Origin: Geodermatophilus saharensis
GTDB taxonomy: Bacteria; Actinomycetota; Actinomycetes; Mycobacteriales; Geodermatophilaceae
Length of the DNA: 64,000 nt
Assembly (NCBI RefSeq): GCF_900188205.1
Contig: NZ_FZOH01000003.1
Location: 518,539 to 582,538 of the forward strand
Reading direction: 5' to 3'
Below, piece after piece: positions 17,175 through 26,343 of the stretch. Within the stretch, counting starts at the first letter, position 1. Each line of letters starts with the position of its first letter. Below the pieces are notes generated by a model. That model did not search any database. It saw only the letters and a program-made list of their open reading frames with translations, and was not told the origin of the DNA. Both the position numbers and the translations under genes were made by a program.

Positions 17175-17218
17175 CATCGTCGTGTCATCGTCGTGTCATC
17201 GTCTTGTTGTCGTCGTGT
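17175..17218. repeat. 11-bp tandem repeat, four imperfect units
   Basis: Units CATCGTCGTGT, CATCGTCGTGT, CATCGTCTTGT and TGTCGTCGTGT follow one another in the leader region of the alpha/beta hydrolase gene. The period of 11 bases is close to one helical turn. No coding role is apparent. Confidence 0.6.
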
Positions 17219-17322
17219 CAGCGTGGCGCTCGTGGCACGGCCCGGCGGATCCGTCGGTGACACCCGCCCGGCCGGGCAACTGATCCAGAACCCTTTCCTC
17301 AGCACCCGTTCCGTCGCGCCGA

Positions 17323-17336
17323 TAATGCACATTATG
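17323..17336. promoter_or_regulatory. AT-rich dyad before the 17396 hydrolase
   Basis: ATAATG and CATTAT flank CA, a perfect 6-base inverted repeat in otherwise GC-rich DNA, about 60 bp before the GTG at 17396. Position and base composition fit an operator overlapping a promoter. Confidence 0.5.
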
Positions 17337-17395
17337 TCAAGTAGCGCCCGAGAGGATCATCCCCCGGACGTCATCGACCGTGCAGCGGTGACGCC

Positions 17396-18481
17396 GTGGT
17401 GACGCCACGTCGGCACGCTCGGACGGTGGTCGAACCTCCTCCGGTCCTCCCGCCCCCTCGAGTCGACCTGCGCCACGTCACGGGGCGAGGAGTCTTCGAC
17501 GGCATCGGGTTCCACTACGCGATCCCGCGGAGCCGCCCGCTGGACGGCAGACCCCTGCGCGTCCTGGTCAGCCAGCACGGCACCCGCAGGACGATCGCCT
17601 CGACCGGCGGGCCGCACTACCTGGACCTGCCCCTCCGGGAGGACGACGCCCGCACCTACGACCTGGTCGTCGTGGCGCCGCACTTCCCGAGCGAGGAGGA
17701 GGTCGGCACCGACCGGCTGAACGGCGCCAACTTCGAGCAGTTCGACGGGCCTGGGCTGCCGTGGATCCGCGGACTCGTCCACGACCACCTCCCCCGGTTC
17801 CTCGACCGGAAGTGGCCGGGTCTCTCCGCGACCGGGGCCATCGACGTCGAGCGGTTCTACTTCTTCGGCCACTCCCGCGGTGGTCAGGCCGTGCACATGT
17901 ACCTCATGCGGTACGGCGGATCGGACATCTACCGCGCTGCCAGCTGCGGAGGAGAGCTGTTCCAGCGCGACGACTACGAGAGGGAGCCGTCGGACTACCT
18001 GACCCGTCTCGACCGCCTCATCCTCAGTGACACGGCCGCGATCATCGGCACCGCCGACACGGCCGCGAGAGGAGGACCGGCCCGCCGGATCGAGTCCGTG
18101 CGGGGTTTCGTCATCCGGGAGGTCGGCCAGCGGGTCAGCTTCGCGGACCTGTGCCGACTGCTGCCTGCTCCTCCGGTGCCCCTGCCCCACCGCGACGCCC
18201 TGATCCAGTATGAGGACTTCCCGGGCCGGCAGGTGGAGAAGCGCACGTCCCCACTCACCGATGTCGGGTTCACCTTCCGCTGGACGCCGAACGGTGAGCA
18301 CCTGGGACGCGACAACTACCCGGTGGCCCGCCGCTACCTGTTCGAGGACCGCCCGGCCAAGCCCCTCGCCCTCCTCCGGCAGGCCCTGATCGGCCGCGTC
18401 CGCCGTTCTCCGCTGCCCGGCCTGATCGGCCGGCCGCGGCGGACGGCCGAACGGGCGGACGACGACCTGGACGACGACTGA
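17396..18481 (+). CDS. Alpha/beta hydrolase-fold protein (hypothetical)
   Basis: A 361-residue protein. GHSRGG at about residue 160 is a G-x-S-x-G nucleophile elbow after a YFF strand, and an upstream VLVSQHG may hold the oxyanion region. A late NGEHL offers a candidate catalytic His. There is no signal peptide. The C-terminus ends in an acidic Asp-rich tail. The nearest type would be a PHB-depolymerase-like or esterase-like hydrolase, but the substrate is unknown. It is convergent with a second alpha/beta hydrolase 5 bp away and preceded by a dyad, so it may belong to an accessory regulated unit. Confidence 0.6.
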   Translation: MVTPRRHARTVVEPPPVLPPPRVDLRHVTGRGVFDGIGFHYAIPRSRPLDGRPLRVLVSQHGTRRTIASTGGPHYLDLPLREDDARTYDLVVVAPHFPSEEEVGTDRLNGANFEQFDGPGLPWIRGLVHDHLPRFLDRKWPGLSATGAIDVERFYFFGHSRGGQAVHMYLMRYGGSDIYRAASCGGELFQRDDYEREPSDYLTRLDRLILSDTAAIIGTADTAARGGPARRIESVRGFVIREVGQRVSFADLCRLLPAPPVPLPHRDALIQYEDFPGRQVEKRTSPLTDVGFTFRWTPNGEHLGRDNYPVARRYLFEDRPAKPLALLRQALIGRVRRSPLPGLIGRPRRTAERADDDLDDD

Positions 18482-18486
18482 CGCCC

Positions 18487-19341
18487 TCACCGGCCGCCGA
18501 GCGTGTCCACGGCCGCGACGACCGCCTCCGGCTGCTCGTCGGGCGCCATGTGACCGGTCCCGGGCAGCACCTGAAGCTCCACGTCGAGGTGGCGGCGAAC
18601 GGCGTCCCGGAGGCGGGGCGCGGGCAGGAAGCAGTCGCGCTCACCGGAGAGCACCGCCCGTGGCGTCGCCCGCCAGCGTCGCAGGACCGCCGCCGGGAGC
18701 GGACCGGGCGCCGCGGACGTCCGGGTGGTGCGGGCGACGAGGGTCATCCACTCGACCTCGTCGTCCGCGGGGTGGCGGCCGGGCCCGTGCAGCTGCCGCA
18801 CCAGGCGGGCGCTGCGCGCGGTGGTCGGCCGCAGCAGCCAGGGCAGGGTGGCGGCGAACACGGAGGCCCCCACCCGCAGCCGGACGATCCCGGCCGGGTC
18901 GACCAGCACCAGCCCGGCCACTCCGTCCGGCTCGGCGGCGAGAGTGATCGCCGCGCCCAGGGAGTGCCCCACCAGGACCAGGAGGTCGGCGTGCAGGTGG
19001 GCCACCAGCTCCCCGACCCAGGCGCCGTAGCAGGCCAGGCGATCACCGCCGGGGCGCACCCCGGCCGAGAGCCCGGGCTGACCGGGCACGTCGGCGGCGA
19101 CGACCCGGTGGCGGGCGGCCAGCGCCGAGAGCACCGGCAGGCTCGTGGCTGCGCTCATGTTCGTCCCGGGCAGGTACAGCACGGTGGTGTCGCCGTGGCC
19201 GGCGACGACCAGGTGGGTCTCCCCCAGCCCGGTGTCCAGCACCGACCGTTCGTGCGCCGTCGGCCAGGCGACCAGCCGGTGCTCGCACCACGCGCGCACC
19301 GCATCCCCGGACGCCGCGGTGCGGTACAGCGAGCAGTCCAC
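18487..19341 (-). CDS. Alpha/beta hydrolase
   Basis: A 284-residue classical alpha/beta hydrolase: TVLYLPGTNMSAATS at the oxyanion-hole region, VGHSLGAAI with the nucleophile Ser (about residue 126), an acid residue in LSGERDCFLP, and the catalytic His in LPGTGHMAPDEQP. Probably an esterase or lactonase acting in the cytosol; the substrate is not evident. GTG 19341. The gene ends 5 bp from the convergent hydrolase gene. Confidence 0.82.
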   Translation of the reverse strand: MDCSLYRTAASGDAVRAWCEHRLVAWPTAHERSVLDTGLGETHLVVAGHGDTTVLYLPGTNMSAATSLPVLSALAARHRVVAADVPGQPGLSAGVRPGGDRLACYGAWVGELVAHLHADLLVLVGHSLGAAITLAAEPDGVAGLVLVDPAGIVRLRVGASVFAATLPWLLRPTTARSARLVRQLHGPGRHPADDEVEWMTLVARTTRTSAAPGPLPAAVLRRWRATPRAVLSGERDCFLPAPRLRDAVRRHLDVELQVLPGTGHMAPDEQPEAVVAAVDTLGGR

Positions 19342-19526
19342 GGCGGCCTCCCCCGGCGACGGCCCGCGCGGACGCGGCGGGCCCGGCCAGCGTGCCAGGA
19401 CCGCATTCCCCGATGACCGGTCGAACGCGCGCAGCGAGCGCCCGGCTCCCCTCCCCCGGGAGGACGTCGACCGGGGTCCGCCGCCGTCGGTGGGCTTTGT
19501 CGTCGTTCATCGTGGGTCATGAATTT

Positions 19527-19540
19527 GTTGGGGATAACGG
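19527..19540 (+). repeat. 14-bp interspersed word, exact copy 3
   Basis: GTTGGGGATAACGG, preceded by an AT-rich GAATTT. First of three same-direction copies in the gene-poor stretch downstream of the hydrolase pair. Confidence 0.85.
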
Positions 19541-19841
19541 AACAGAGTCGAGCTGGTGCCAGAGCGCAGCCCGGACGTTCCTCACGCTGCGGTGGACCGG
19601 TCGTCCGCGATCGCCTGTCCCGGCCTGGTGGCGCCGGCGCTCGCCGGCGGCTGTGCGAGCTCGGATCGCGCGCCGGCGCCTGCTCAGAGGTACCGGATCC
19701 GCCTCGGCCCGTCGCTCACCGCCACCTCTCCGGCGCGTCGGGCCCGCCCCACCGGGCCACCACGACGACACCGCTCCCCCGGCGCCGCAAGGGCCGTTGC
19801 CCTCAGGGCTGGTTCTGCCTTCGTCGTGTGGTCGGGAGGTA

Positions 19842-19855
19842 GTTGGGGATAACGG
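19842..19855 (+). repeat. 14-bp interspersed word, exact copy 4
   Basis: GTTGGGGATAACGG, 315 bp after copy 3. A TAG stop overlaps its first base (GTAGTTGGGG). Confidence 0.85.
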
Positions 19856-20200
19856 TGCAAGGAGGTACGAGGCTCGACCCACCGAGACCGCTGCCCGTCG
19901 TCGATGGCTGCCCTCCTTCGCCACCGGCACCGCCGAGTGGCCGTCCCGGTGGATTCCGACCGCCGGCGCCGCGTCGGCGGGACGGTGGCCACTGCCGGTC
20001 GGCGGTGGTCCCTCCCCTCCCCCCGTGTAGCCGGTGACGACGTCAGCCGAGGCGGTCGCGCCGGGGCGTCCGGCCGGACACCACTGCAGGCGGCGCCCGA
20101 TGCGGGCAGCAGGATCGACGCGCGGGAGCGGGCGGCGCGATTCCCGGCGTCGGCTCCCCCGTCGTCGCTGTGGGTCGTCGTCGTGCTGTCGGGCTGACTA

Positions 20201-20214
20201 GTTGGGGATAACGG
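20201..20214 (+). repeat. 14-bp interspersed word, exact copy 5
   Basis: GTTGGGGATAACGG, 359 bp after copy 4 and 102 bp before the M50-type peptidase gene. It is preceded by TGACTA, which again places stop codons at the left edge. Confidence 0.85.
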
Positions 20215-20302
20215 ACGACTCGGCTCGCGGGCGCGCGCAGTCCGGAACACGGGAGCCGCCGCGTCCCGGGAGCTCACAGCCCCGTGCGGTTGACTCCACC
20301 CG

Positions 20303-21007
20303 GTGGACCTCCTCGAGCGCCTGTGGACCCGCGCGACCGCGGAGGCCCCCCTCCCGCCGGCCGTCGTCGCCGGCGCCGCCGTCGTCGCGCTGGTCGTGGT
20401 GGCCAGCCCGGCGCTGTGGCGGCCCACCCGCACCGCCGTGACCATCGCCCACGAGGGCGCCCACGGGCTGGCGGCACTGGCCACCGGCCGCCGTCTGGCC
20501 GGCATCCGGCTGCACTCGGACACCTCGGGGCTGACCGTGTCGGCCGGCCGCCCCACCGGCCCGGGCATGGTGCTCACCTGCGCGGCGGGCTATCTCGGCC
20601 CCGCGTTGTTCGGCCTGGGCGCGGCGGCCCTGCTCGCCACCGGGCACGCCGTGGGTGTGCTGTGGGCGGTACTGGCCCTGCTGGCCCTCCTGCTGCTGCA
20701 GATCCGCAACTTCTTCGGGCTGTGGGCGGTGCTGGCCACCGGCGCGGTCGTCGCCGGGGTCACCGCCTGGCTGCCCGCCGAGGGTCAGGCCGCGTTCGCC
20801 GCCGCCGTCACCTGGTTCCTGCTGCTGGCCGCGCCGCGGACGGTGCTGGAGCTGCAGTCCGCCCGGCGCCGGCGGCGCGCGCCGGACTCCGACGCCGACC
20901 AGCTGGCCCGGCTCACCGGCCTGCCCGCGCTGCTGTGGGTCGGGCTGTTCCTGCTCGTCGACGTCGCCGCGCTCGCGCTGGCCGCCTGGTGGCTGCTGCC
21001 GCGCTGA
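20303..21007 (+). CDS. M50B-type membrane metallopeptidase
   Basis: A 234-residue membrane protein. After a first membrane helix comes TIAHEGAHGLAALATGRR, an HExxH zinc motif (HEGAH) inside the membrane plane, as in the M50B family. Four further hydrophobic segments follow (residues about 85-175 and 210-232). Such proteins are intramembrane or membrane-associated zinc proteases; their substrates are unknown. The usual downstream Asp ligand motif is not clear. GTG 20303. The 3' end abuts a broken DMT gene on the other strand. Confidence 0.75.
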   Translation: MDLLERLWTRATAEAPLPPAVVAGAAVVALVVVASPALWRPTRTAVTIAHEGAHGLAALATGRRLAGIRLHSDTSGLTVSAGRPTGPGMVLTCAAGYLGPALFGLGAAALLATGHAVGVLWAVLALLALLLLQIRNFFGLWAVLATGAVVAGVTAWLPAEGQAAFAAAVTWFLLLAAPRTVLELQSARRRRRAPDSDADQLARLTGLPALLWVGLFLLVDVAALALAAWWLLPR

Positions 21008-21015
21008 CCGGCTCG

Positions 21016-21262
21016 CCGGCCCCAGCACCAGGCCCGCCGCGACGGCGGCGACGCCGGCCCACACCGGCGGGGTCGGCAGCGGCCCGCCCAGCAGCACCGC
21101 GGGGGCGGCCGCGGCCACCGGCGCGGTGCCGGTGAGCAAACCGGCGCGGCCGGCGCCGAGGCGGGTGACCGTCGCGTACCGGAGCACGAACGCGACCGCG
21201 GTGACGCCGACGGCGAGGTAGCCGAGGCGCGCAGCTCCGCCGGCCCCCGGGCGCAGCAGCGC
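21016..21262 (-). pseudogene. DMT-family permease remnant (C-terminal part)
   Basis: The minus strand encodes ARLGYLAVGVTAVAF, a YATVTRLG stretch, RAGLLTGTAPVAAA and GVAAVAAGLVLG without interruption: the last three or four membrane helices of an EamA-type permease. Upstream there is no in-frame start or N-terminal half, and downstream the frame runs on into the antisense of the M50 gene without a normal end. It is therefore a truncated relic, broken at both ends. Confidence 0.6.
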
Positions 21263-21472
21263 GCCGGGCCCCTGCGGTCGTGAGCCCCAGGACGGCGGAG
21301 CCGTGAGCGGCCGGCCAGGTCGTGTGCCGCGCCCGGCAGGCCGGCGTCCTGGTGCACCCGCTGTCCTGCCACCGGGTGCGGCCCGGCCCGCCGGGCCCGG
21401 TGCTCGGCTCCGCCGCCTCCCCGCCCGGCCGCCTTCAGGAGGCCGGGCGCCCGCATCCTCCGGTGGGGCTCT

Positions 21473-21534
21473 GGAACGGCCCCGTCCCGGGTCCCGCCCT
21501 GAGCCTGCGAAGGGTGGGGAGGACGGGGTCCTTC
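21473..21534. terminator. Dispersed stem-loop, copy A (3' of GH65 gene)
   Basis: It runs from GGAACGGCCCCGTCC to GGACGGGGTCCTTC, with a GC-rich inner arm. The ends are complementary, giving a long stem, and the element abuts the stop of the minus-strand GH65 gene. It shares its ends with four other elements in the window. Confidence 0.65.
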
Positions 21535-21535
21535 A

Positions 21536-23908
21536 TCAGTCGCGCTGGCCCTTGCCGCGCCGGCGGGGGGCCGCGCCCGGCGGCTGGGTCACCGGGGCCA
21601 CCTCCGGCGCCGGCGGGTTGTCCAGCACCGTGTCGCCCTCGTCGACGGTCACCCGGCGGCCGTGGTGGTGGATGTCGAGCGGCTCGCCCTCGTGCAGCCG
21701 GTAGGTGGTCTGCTCCCGGCCGATGGCGACCTCGAGGATGCGGCCCTGGTAGGCCAGCCGGAAGCGCAGCCCGGTGATCCGCGAGGGCAGCCGCGGGGCG
21801 AACAGCAGCCGGCCGTCGTGGTCGCGCATGCCGCCGAACCCGGCGACGGCGACCGTCCACCCCCCGGCCAGCGACGCGATGTGCAGCCCGTGCCCGGCGT
21901 TGCCGTGCAGGTTCTGCAGGTCGGTCAGCGCCGCCTCGCCCCAGTAGTCGTAGGCGAGCTCCAGGTGCCCGGTCTCGGCGGCCACGACCGCCTGCTGGGT
22001 GGCCGACAGCGAGGAGTCGCGCACCGTGCGGGCCTCGTAGTAGGCGAAGTCGGCGACCTTCTCCTCGTGGGTGAAGGCGTCCCCGCGCAGGTGCAGGGCC
22101 ATGACCAGGTCGGCCTGCTTGACCACCTGCTTGCGGTAGATCTCGAAGTACGGGTAGTGCAGCAGCAGCGGGTAGTGGTCGGGCGGGGTGGCGGCGAAGT
22201 CCCACTCCTCGTGGTGGGTGAACCCCTCCGACTGCATGTGCACGCTCAGCCGGGGGTCCCAGGGCACCCGCATCATGCGCGCGGCCCGCTGCCACAGCGT
22301 CACCTCGTCCTCGGTGACCTGCAGCCGGCCGGCGACGTCGGGGTGGCGCTCGACCGCCGCGGCCGCCTCGCGCAGGTTCCGCTGCGCCATGAGGTTGGTG
22401 TAGACGTTGTTGTCCACGACGGCGGTGTACTCGTCCGGGCCGGTCACCCCGTCGATGCGGAACCCGTCCTCGGCGTCGAAGTGCCCCAGCGACGCCCACA
22501 GCCGGGCGGTCTCGATGAGCAGCTCGGCGCCGAAGTCGCGGTCGAACTCCTCGTCGCCGGTGGCGTGCAGGTAGCGCACGACGGCGTCGGCGATGTCGGC
22601 GTTGATGTGGAAGGCGGCCGTCCCCGCCGGCCAGTAGCCCGAGGTCTCCTCCCCGCGGATGGTGCGCCACGGGAACGCCGCGCCGCGGCGGCCGAGCTCG
22701 CGGGCCCGGTCCCGGGCCAGGTCGAGGGTGGAGTGCCGCCAGCGCAGCGCGTCGCGGACGGCGTCGGGGGCGATGTAGGTCAGCACCGGGAGCACGTAGG
22801 TCTCGGTGTCCCAGAAGGTGTGCCCGTCGTAGCCGGGGCCGGTGAGCCCCTTGGCCGGGATGGGCTGGCGCTCGGCGCGCAGCGAGGCCTGCAGCAGGTG
22901 GAAGGCGCCGACCCGCACGGCCTGCTGCAGCTCGTCGTCGCCCTCGATCTCGACGTCGGCCAGCGACCAGTGCGAGTCGAGGACCTCCTTCTGCTCGCGC
23001 AGCAGCCGCTCGAACCCGGCCAGCTTCGCCGTGGCCAGCGCCCCCTCGACCTGGTCGCGCAGCGCCGCCGCCGAGCGGCGCGAGCTCCAGCCGTAGGACA
23101 GGTACTTGACCAGCTTGAGGGTGGAGCCCTGCGGCAGCCGCGCGGCGAGGGTGTAGCGGGCGAGGTCCTCGCCGGCCTCGATGTCCTCGGTGACCGAGTC
23201 GGGCACGTCGACGACGTGGTCCATGCCGGCGGCGATGCGCAGCTTGCTGCGGCGGGTCTGGTGCACCAGCACCGCCCGCTGCATCCGGGCGACGGCCATC
23301 TCCTTGACCAGCGGACGGCGCAGCGCGGCCGCCGCGCGGGGGTCGTCGGCCTCGCTGCCGCTGTCGACCGGCTCGTTGGCCAGCAGGTCCGACTGCAGCG
23401 CCACGTAGAGGTCGCCGCGGTCGTCACTGCACTCCACGGAGTACTCGATCGCGGCGATCGAGCGGCGGCGCAGCGACACCAGCCGGGTGCTGGTGACCTT
23501 CACGACCCGGCCGTTGGGCGAGCGCCACTCGGTGACCCGGCGCAGCACCCCGCGGCGCAGGTCGAGGGTGCGGCGGTGCTCGACGATCTCGCCGTAGTCG
23601 AGGTCGAAGGGGGTGTCGCCGACCAGCAGCCGGATCAGCTTGCCGTCGGTGACGTTGACGACCGTCTGGCCCTGCTCCGGGAAGCCGTAGCCGGCCTCGG
23701 CGTAGGGCAGCGGCCGTTCCTCGAAGAAGCCGTTGAGGTAGGTGCCCGGGACGACGATCGGCTCGCCCTCCTCGAACGAGCCGCGCATGCCGATGTGCCC
23801 GTTGGCGAGGGTGAACACCGACTCGTGCACGCCGAGCGAGGCGTGGTCGAGACCGATCTCGGTCAGGGACCACGGCTCGATCGGGAAGCTGGGGCGCCCC
23901 TCGGTCAC
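21536..23908 (-). CDS. Glycoside hydrolase family 65 phosphorylase (maltose/trehalose/kojibiose type)
   Basis: A 790-residue protein with the GH65 layout: an N-terminal beta-sandwich ([19 protein letters not shown]), a linker, an (alpha/alpha)6 barrel, and a C-terminal beta-domain. [13 protein letters not shown] and [14 protein letters not shown], with the general-acid Glu in DEY, are family signatures. Members phosphorolyse an alpha-glucosyl disaccharide to beta-glucose-1-phosphate. GTG 23908 follows GGAGG and overlaps the stop of the HAD mutase gene, which would isomerise that product. The pair matches Rv3401/Rv3400 of Mycobacterium. Which disaccharide is used cannot be told. Confidence 0.92.
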   Translation of the reverse strand: MTEGRPSFPIEPWSLTEIGLDHASLGVHESVFTLANGHIGMRGSFEEGEPIVVPGTYLNGFFEERPLPYAEAGYGFPEQGQTVVNVTDGKLIRLLVGDTPFDLDYGEIVEHRRTLDLRRGVLRRVTEWRSPNGRVVKVTSTRLVSLRRRSIAAIEYSVECSDDRGDLYVALQSDLLANEPVDSGSEADDPRAAAALRRPLVKEMAVARMQRAVLVHQTRRSKLRIAAGMDHVVDVPDSVTEDIEAGEDLARYTLAARLPQGSTLKLVKYLSYGWSSRRSAAALRDQVEGALATAKLAGFERLLREQKEVLDSHWSLADVEIEGDDELQQAVRVGAFHLLQASLRAERQPIPAKGLTGPGYDGHTFWDTETYVLPVLTYIAPDAVRDALRWRHSTLDLARDRARELGRRGAAFPWRTIRGEETSGYWPAGTAAFHINADIADAVVRYLHATGDEEFDRDFGAELLIETARLWASLGHFDAEDGFRIDGVTGPDEYTAVVDNNVYTNLMAQRNLREAAAAVERHPDVAGRLQVTEDEVTLWQRAARMMRVPWDPRLSVHMQSEGFTHHEEWDFAATPPDHYPLLLHYPYFEIYRKQVVKQADLVMALHLRGDAFTHEEKVADFAYYEARTVRDSSLSATQQAVVAAETGHLELAYDYWGEAALTDLQNLHGNAGHGLHIASLAGGWTVAVAGFGGMRDHDGRLLFAPRLPSRITGLRFRLAYQGRILEVAIGREQTTYRLHEGEPLDIHHHGRRVTVDEGDTVLDNPPAPEVAPVTQPPGAAPRRRGKGQRD

Positions 23909-24654
23909 CTGGTGTCCTCCTCCGCGGTGCGGTCCCCCAGCAGCTGGTCGAGATCGGTGACCACGACGTCGGCGCCGTGGGCGCGCAGCGCGTCGGCCTG
24001 CCCGACCCGGTCCACGCCGACGACGTACCCGAAGTGCCCCGCGCGCCCGGCCGCCACACCGGCGAGTGCGTCCTCGAACACCACGGCGGCGGCCGGCTCC
24101 ACCCCCAGCGCCCGCGCGCCGGCGAGGAAGGTGTCGGGCGCGGGCTTGCCGCGCAGCCCCTCGCGGGCGGTCACCACCCCGTCGACGCGGGCGTCGATGT
24201 ACTGCGCGAACCCCCCGGCGGTGATCACCTGCTCGCCGTTGGCCGAGGCGGTGACGACGGCGGTGGCCAGGCCGGCGTCCTTGGCCGCCCGCAGGTAGGC
24301 CATCGAGCCGGGGTAGACCTCGACGCCGTGCTCCTCGAGCTCGGTGAGCAGCAGCTCGTTCTTGCGGCGGCCGATGCCGTGCACCGTCTGCGCGGCCGGC
24401 GGGTCGTCGGGGGTGCCCTCGGGCAGCGTGATGCCGCGGCTGGCGAGGAAGTCCCGGACACCGTCGGCCCGCGGCTTGCCGTCGACGAAGCGGTTGTAGT
24501 CCAGCTGGGTGAAGGGCGGGGCCTGCGGGTCGGTGGCGCGCAGGAACTCGTCGAACGTGCGCTTCCAGGCCGCCATGTGCACCGTGGCGGTCCGGGTGAG
24601 GACGCCGTCCATGTCGAAGAGGCAGGCGCGGATGCCGTCGGGGAGTCCGAGCAC
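23905..24654 (-). CDS. HAD-family beta-phosphoglucomutase-like enzyme
   Basis: A 249-residue HAD phosphatase-fold protein: [10 protein letters not shown] holds the nucleophile and acid Asp, VVTASANG is motif [11 protein letters not shown] carries the Lys, and VFEDALAGV is motif IV. The DxDGVxT form and helical cap fit beta-phosphoglucomutases, which interconvert beta-glucose-1-phosphate and glucose-6-phosphate. GTGA overlap with the GH65 gene makes a two-step disaccharide-to-glucose-6-phosphate path. The GTG start at 24654 gives MLGLPDG. Confidence 0.88.
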   Translation of the reverse strand: MLGLPDGIRACLFDMDGVLTRTATVHMAAWKRTFDEFLRATDPQAPPFTQLDYNRFVDGKPRADGVRDFLASRGITLPEGTPDDPPAAQTVHGIGRRKNELLLTELEEHGVEVYPGSMAYLRAAKDAGLATAVVTASANGEQVITAGGFAQYIDARVDGVVTAREGLRGKPAPDTFLAGARALGVEPAAAVVFEDALAGVAAGRAGHFGYVVGVDRVGQADALRAHGADVVVTDLDQLLGDRTAEEDTR

Positions 24655-24810
24655 GCTGCGACGCTACCGGCGCGTCGCGCCGCTGACCTGTCGAGACGTC
24701 CCGTCCCCGGTCGCGGGGCGGGCGCGCAGTCGGCAGCCTGGGGTCGGCGCGGGGTGGCCCGACCACCCCGCCCGGCCCGCACCGCCCGTTCCCCGAGGAG
24801 AGGACCGCCC

Positions 24811-25356
24811 GTGCCCGACCGGCCCGTTCCCCCCGACCCCTACGACTTCCTGCCGCCCGTCCCGTCGTTCACGGTGACCAGCACCGACCTGCGCGACGGC
24901 GAGGTGCTGCCCATGCCGCACGTCAGCGGCGTCATGGGTGCCGGCGGGGAGGACCGCTCCCCGCAGCTGTCGTGGTCGGGCTTCCCCGAGCCGACGCGGG
25001 GGTTCGCCGTCACCGTCTTCGACCCCGACGCCCCCACGGTCAGCGGCTTCTGGCACTGGGTGGTCACCGGCCTGCCCGCCTCGGTGACCGAGCTGCCCCA
25101 CGGCGCCGGTGACCAGGAGGGGTCGGGCCTGCCGGCCGGCGCCCGCCAGCTGCGCAACGACGCCGGCTTCCCCGGTTACGTGGGCGCCGCGCCCCCGGCC
25201 GGGCACGGCCCGCACCGCTACTTCGTCGTGGTGCACGCCCTCGACACCGAGGACATGGGCGTGCCCGCCGACGCCAGCCCCGCGTTCCACGGGTTCAACC
25301 TGTTCGGCCACACCCTGGCCCGGGCCACCCTCGTGGTCACCTACACCCAGGACTGA
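24811..25356 (+). CDS. YbhB/YbcL family PEBP-like protein
   Basis: A 181-residue protein of the phosphatidylethanolamine-binding-protein fold. [22 protein letters not shown], the [15 protein letters not shown] anion-binding block, and [13 protein letters not shown] are the family hallmarks. It has no signal peptide, so it is likely cytosolic. Functions of bacterial members (Raf-kinase-inhibitor-like) remain unclear. GTG 24811 lies behind GAGGAGAGG. Convergent with a GNAT gene, with a strong hairpin between. Confidence 0.9.
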   Translation: MPDRPVPPDPYDFLPPVPSFTVTSTDLRDGEVLPMPHVSGVMGAGGEDRSPQLSWSGFPEPTRGFAVTVFDPDAPTVSGFWHWVVTGLPASVTELPHGAGDQEGSGLPAGARQLRNDAGFPGYVGAAPPAGHGPHRYFVVVHALDTEDMGVPADASPAFHGFNLFGHTLARATLVVTYTQD

Positions 25357-25373
25357 CCCCGGCGACGGCGTCC

Positions 25374-25410
25374 CCGCCCGGCGGGCGCCCACCGTGCGCC
25401 CGCCGGGCGG
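25374..25410. terminator. Bidirectional hairpin terminator
   Basis: CCGCCCGGCGGGCGC and its exact complement flank CCACCGT between the convergent PEBP and GNAT genes: a 15-bp perfect stem. Confidence 0.85.
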
Positions 25411-26250
25411 TCAGCCGTGCGGCCGCTCCGGCGGGCGGGCGGCCACCCCGGTCGAGCCCAGCCAGGCGAAGCCGACCCGCTCGTAGACGCGGGCGACGTC
25501 GTCGTCGCCGGCGGTGAGGAAGACCAGGTCGGCGGTCTCGGCGGCCTGCGCCACCAGCGCGGAGGCCAGCGCCGCGCCGACGCCCCGCCCGCGCCGCCGC
25601 GGCGAGCTCGCCACGCCGACGATCTCGCTGATCTCGGTGCCGTCGACGTCGACCGGGTGGTGCGAGCCCACGCCCACCGGCTCGCCGTCCTCGATGGCCA
25701 CCATGACCACCGTCCGGCCCGAGGCGACCCGCTCGCGCAGCACCGCCGCGCGGGGCTCCGGGAGCGTCGCGCCGTCGGCGCCGTCCTCGGGGTCGTCGTC
25801 GGTGCCGTCGTCGGTGCCGTCGTCGTGGTGGGCGGCGAAGCCGGTCTCGAGCAGGTGCTGGTAGTGCGGCAGCGCCGGGTCCTCGGCGCCCACCACGTAG
25901 AGGCGGACACCGGCGGGCAGCAGCACCTCCACCGGGTCGTCGACGACCAGCAGCGGGAAGTGCGACACCAGCAGGCCGGCCCGGCGGGCGGCGGCGTCCA
26001 GCGACGGGGTCCGCTGCACGATCCACTCCACCGCCGCGGGCAGCCCCTCCTGCTCCTGCAGCGCGGCGGCGGCGCGCACGTCGTCGGCGCTCACCGCACC
26101 GGCACCCGGCCGCGGGCGGGCGGGGTGGGGCCACGCCGGCGGGCCGACCGGCACGTCGAGCGCCCCCACCGGGACCGGGCGCGCGTCCGGCAGCGGCGCG
26201 GCGGCGGCGTACCGCTCGACGCAGTCGAGCAGCCCTGGGCGGGTCGGCAC
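25411..26250 (-). CDS. GNAT family acetyltransferase
   Basis: A 279-residue protein. The C-terminal ~120 residues form a GNAT domain, with the acetyl-CoA loop in [18 protein letters not shown] and [11 protein letters not shown] near the end. The first ~150 residues are a less typical N-terminal domain, with an acidic low-complexity insert ([11 protein letters not shown]) encoded by a short repeat near 25796-25820. The substrate is unknown. GTG 26250. Divergent from coaA. Confidence 0.83.
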   Translation of the reverse strand: MPTRPGLLDCVERYAAAAPLPDARPVPVGALDVPVGPPAWPHPARPRPGAGAVSADDVRAAAALQEQEGLPAAVEWIVQRTPSLDAAARRAGLLVSHFPLLVVDDPVEVLLPAGVRLYVVGAEDPALPHYQHLLETGFAAHHDDGTDDGTDDDPEDGADGATLPEPRAAVLRERVASGRTVVMVAIEDGEPVGVGSHHPVDVDGTEISEIVGVASSPRRRGRGVGAALASALVAQAAETADLVFLTAGDDDVARVYERVGFAWLGSTGVAARPPERPHG

Positions 26251-26343
26251 ACCGGCACCCTATGCGCGTCCCCCGCGACCGACCGGGGTCGTTCCCCTGT
26301 CGGGGTGACCCGGCGGTCGGGCCGGCGGGACCGGGGCGGCACG

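Larger units (their letters stand above)
16833..17395. other. 563-bp intergenic stretch without a convincing gene
   Basis: It holds the 29-bp palindrome at 16889-16917, an 11-bp tandem repeat (four imperfect units near CATCGTCGTGT) at about 17175-17218, and a short AT-rich dyad at 17323-17336 before the next gene. Open frames here have Arg/Ser-rich translations typical of chance frames in GC-rich DNA and were not called. Confidence 0.6.
19342..20302. other. 961-bp gene-poor stretch with three 14-bp words
   Basis: I see no convincing gene. Three exact copies of GTTGGGGATAACGG lie in the same direction at 19527, 19842 and 20201, spaced 315 and 359 bp. Two plus-strand frames (19519-19842 and 19904-20197) end at stops just before or within the next copy, but their translations are Arg/Pro/Ser-rich without known domains. 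The two intervening segments do not resemble each other. Confidence 0.55.
21008..21535. other. Stretch between the M50 and GH65 genes
   Basis: Apart from the DMT remnant (about 21016-21262), this segment has no gene I can support. A small hairpin lies near 21425-21450, and one of the dispersed stem-loops is at 21473-21534 next to the GH65 stop. Confidence 0.5.

Noticed and set aside
16904..17402. Two open frames (118 and 153 codons)
   Set aside because: Arg/Ser-rich translations, overlap with repeats and palindromes, no ribosome site or domain.
19519..20197. Two short open frames between the 14-bp words
   Set aside because: Low-complexity translations in GC-rich DNA and no codon pattern like the neighbours; kept only as an observation about where their stops fall.
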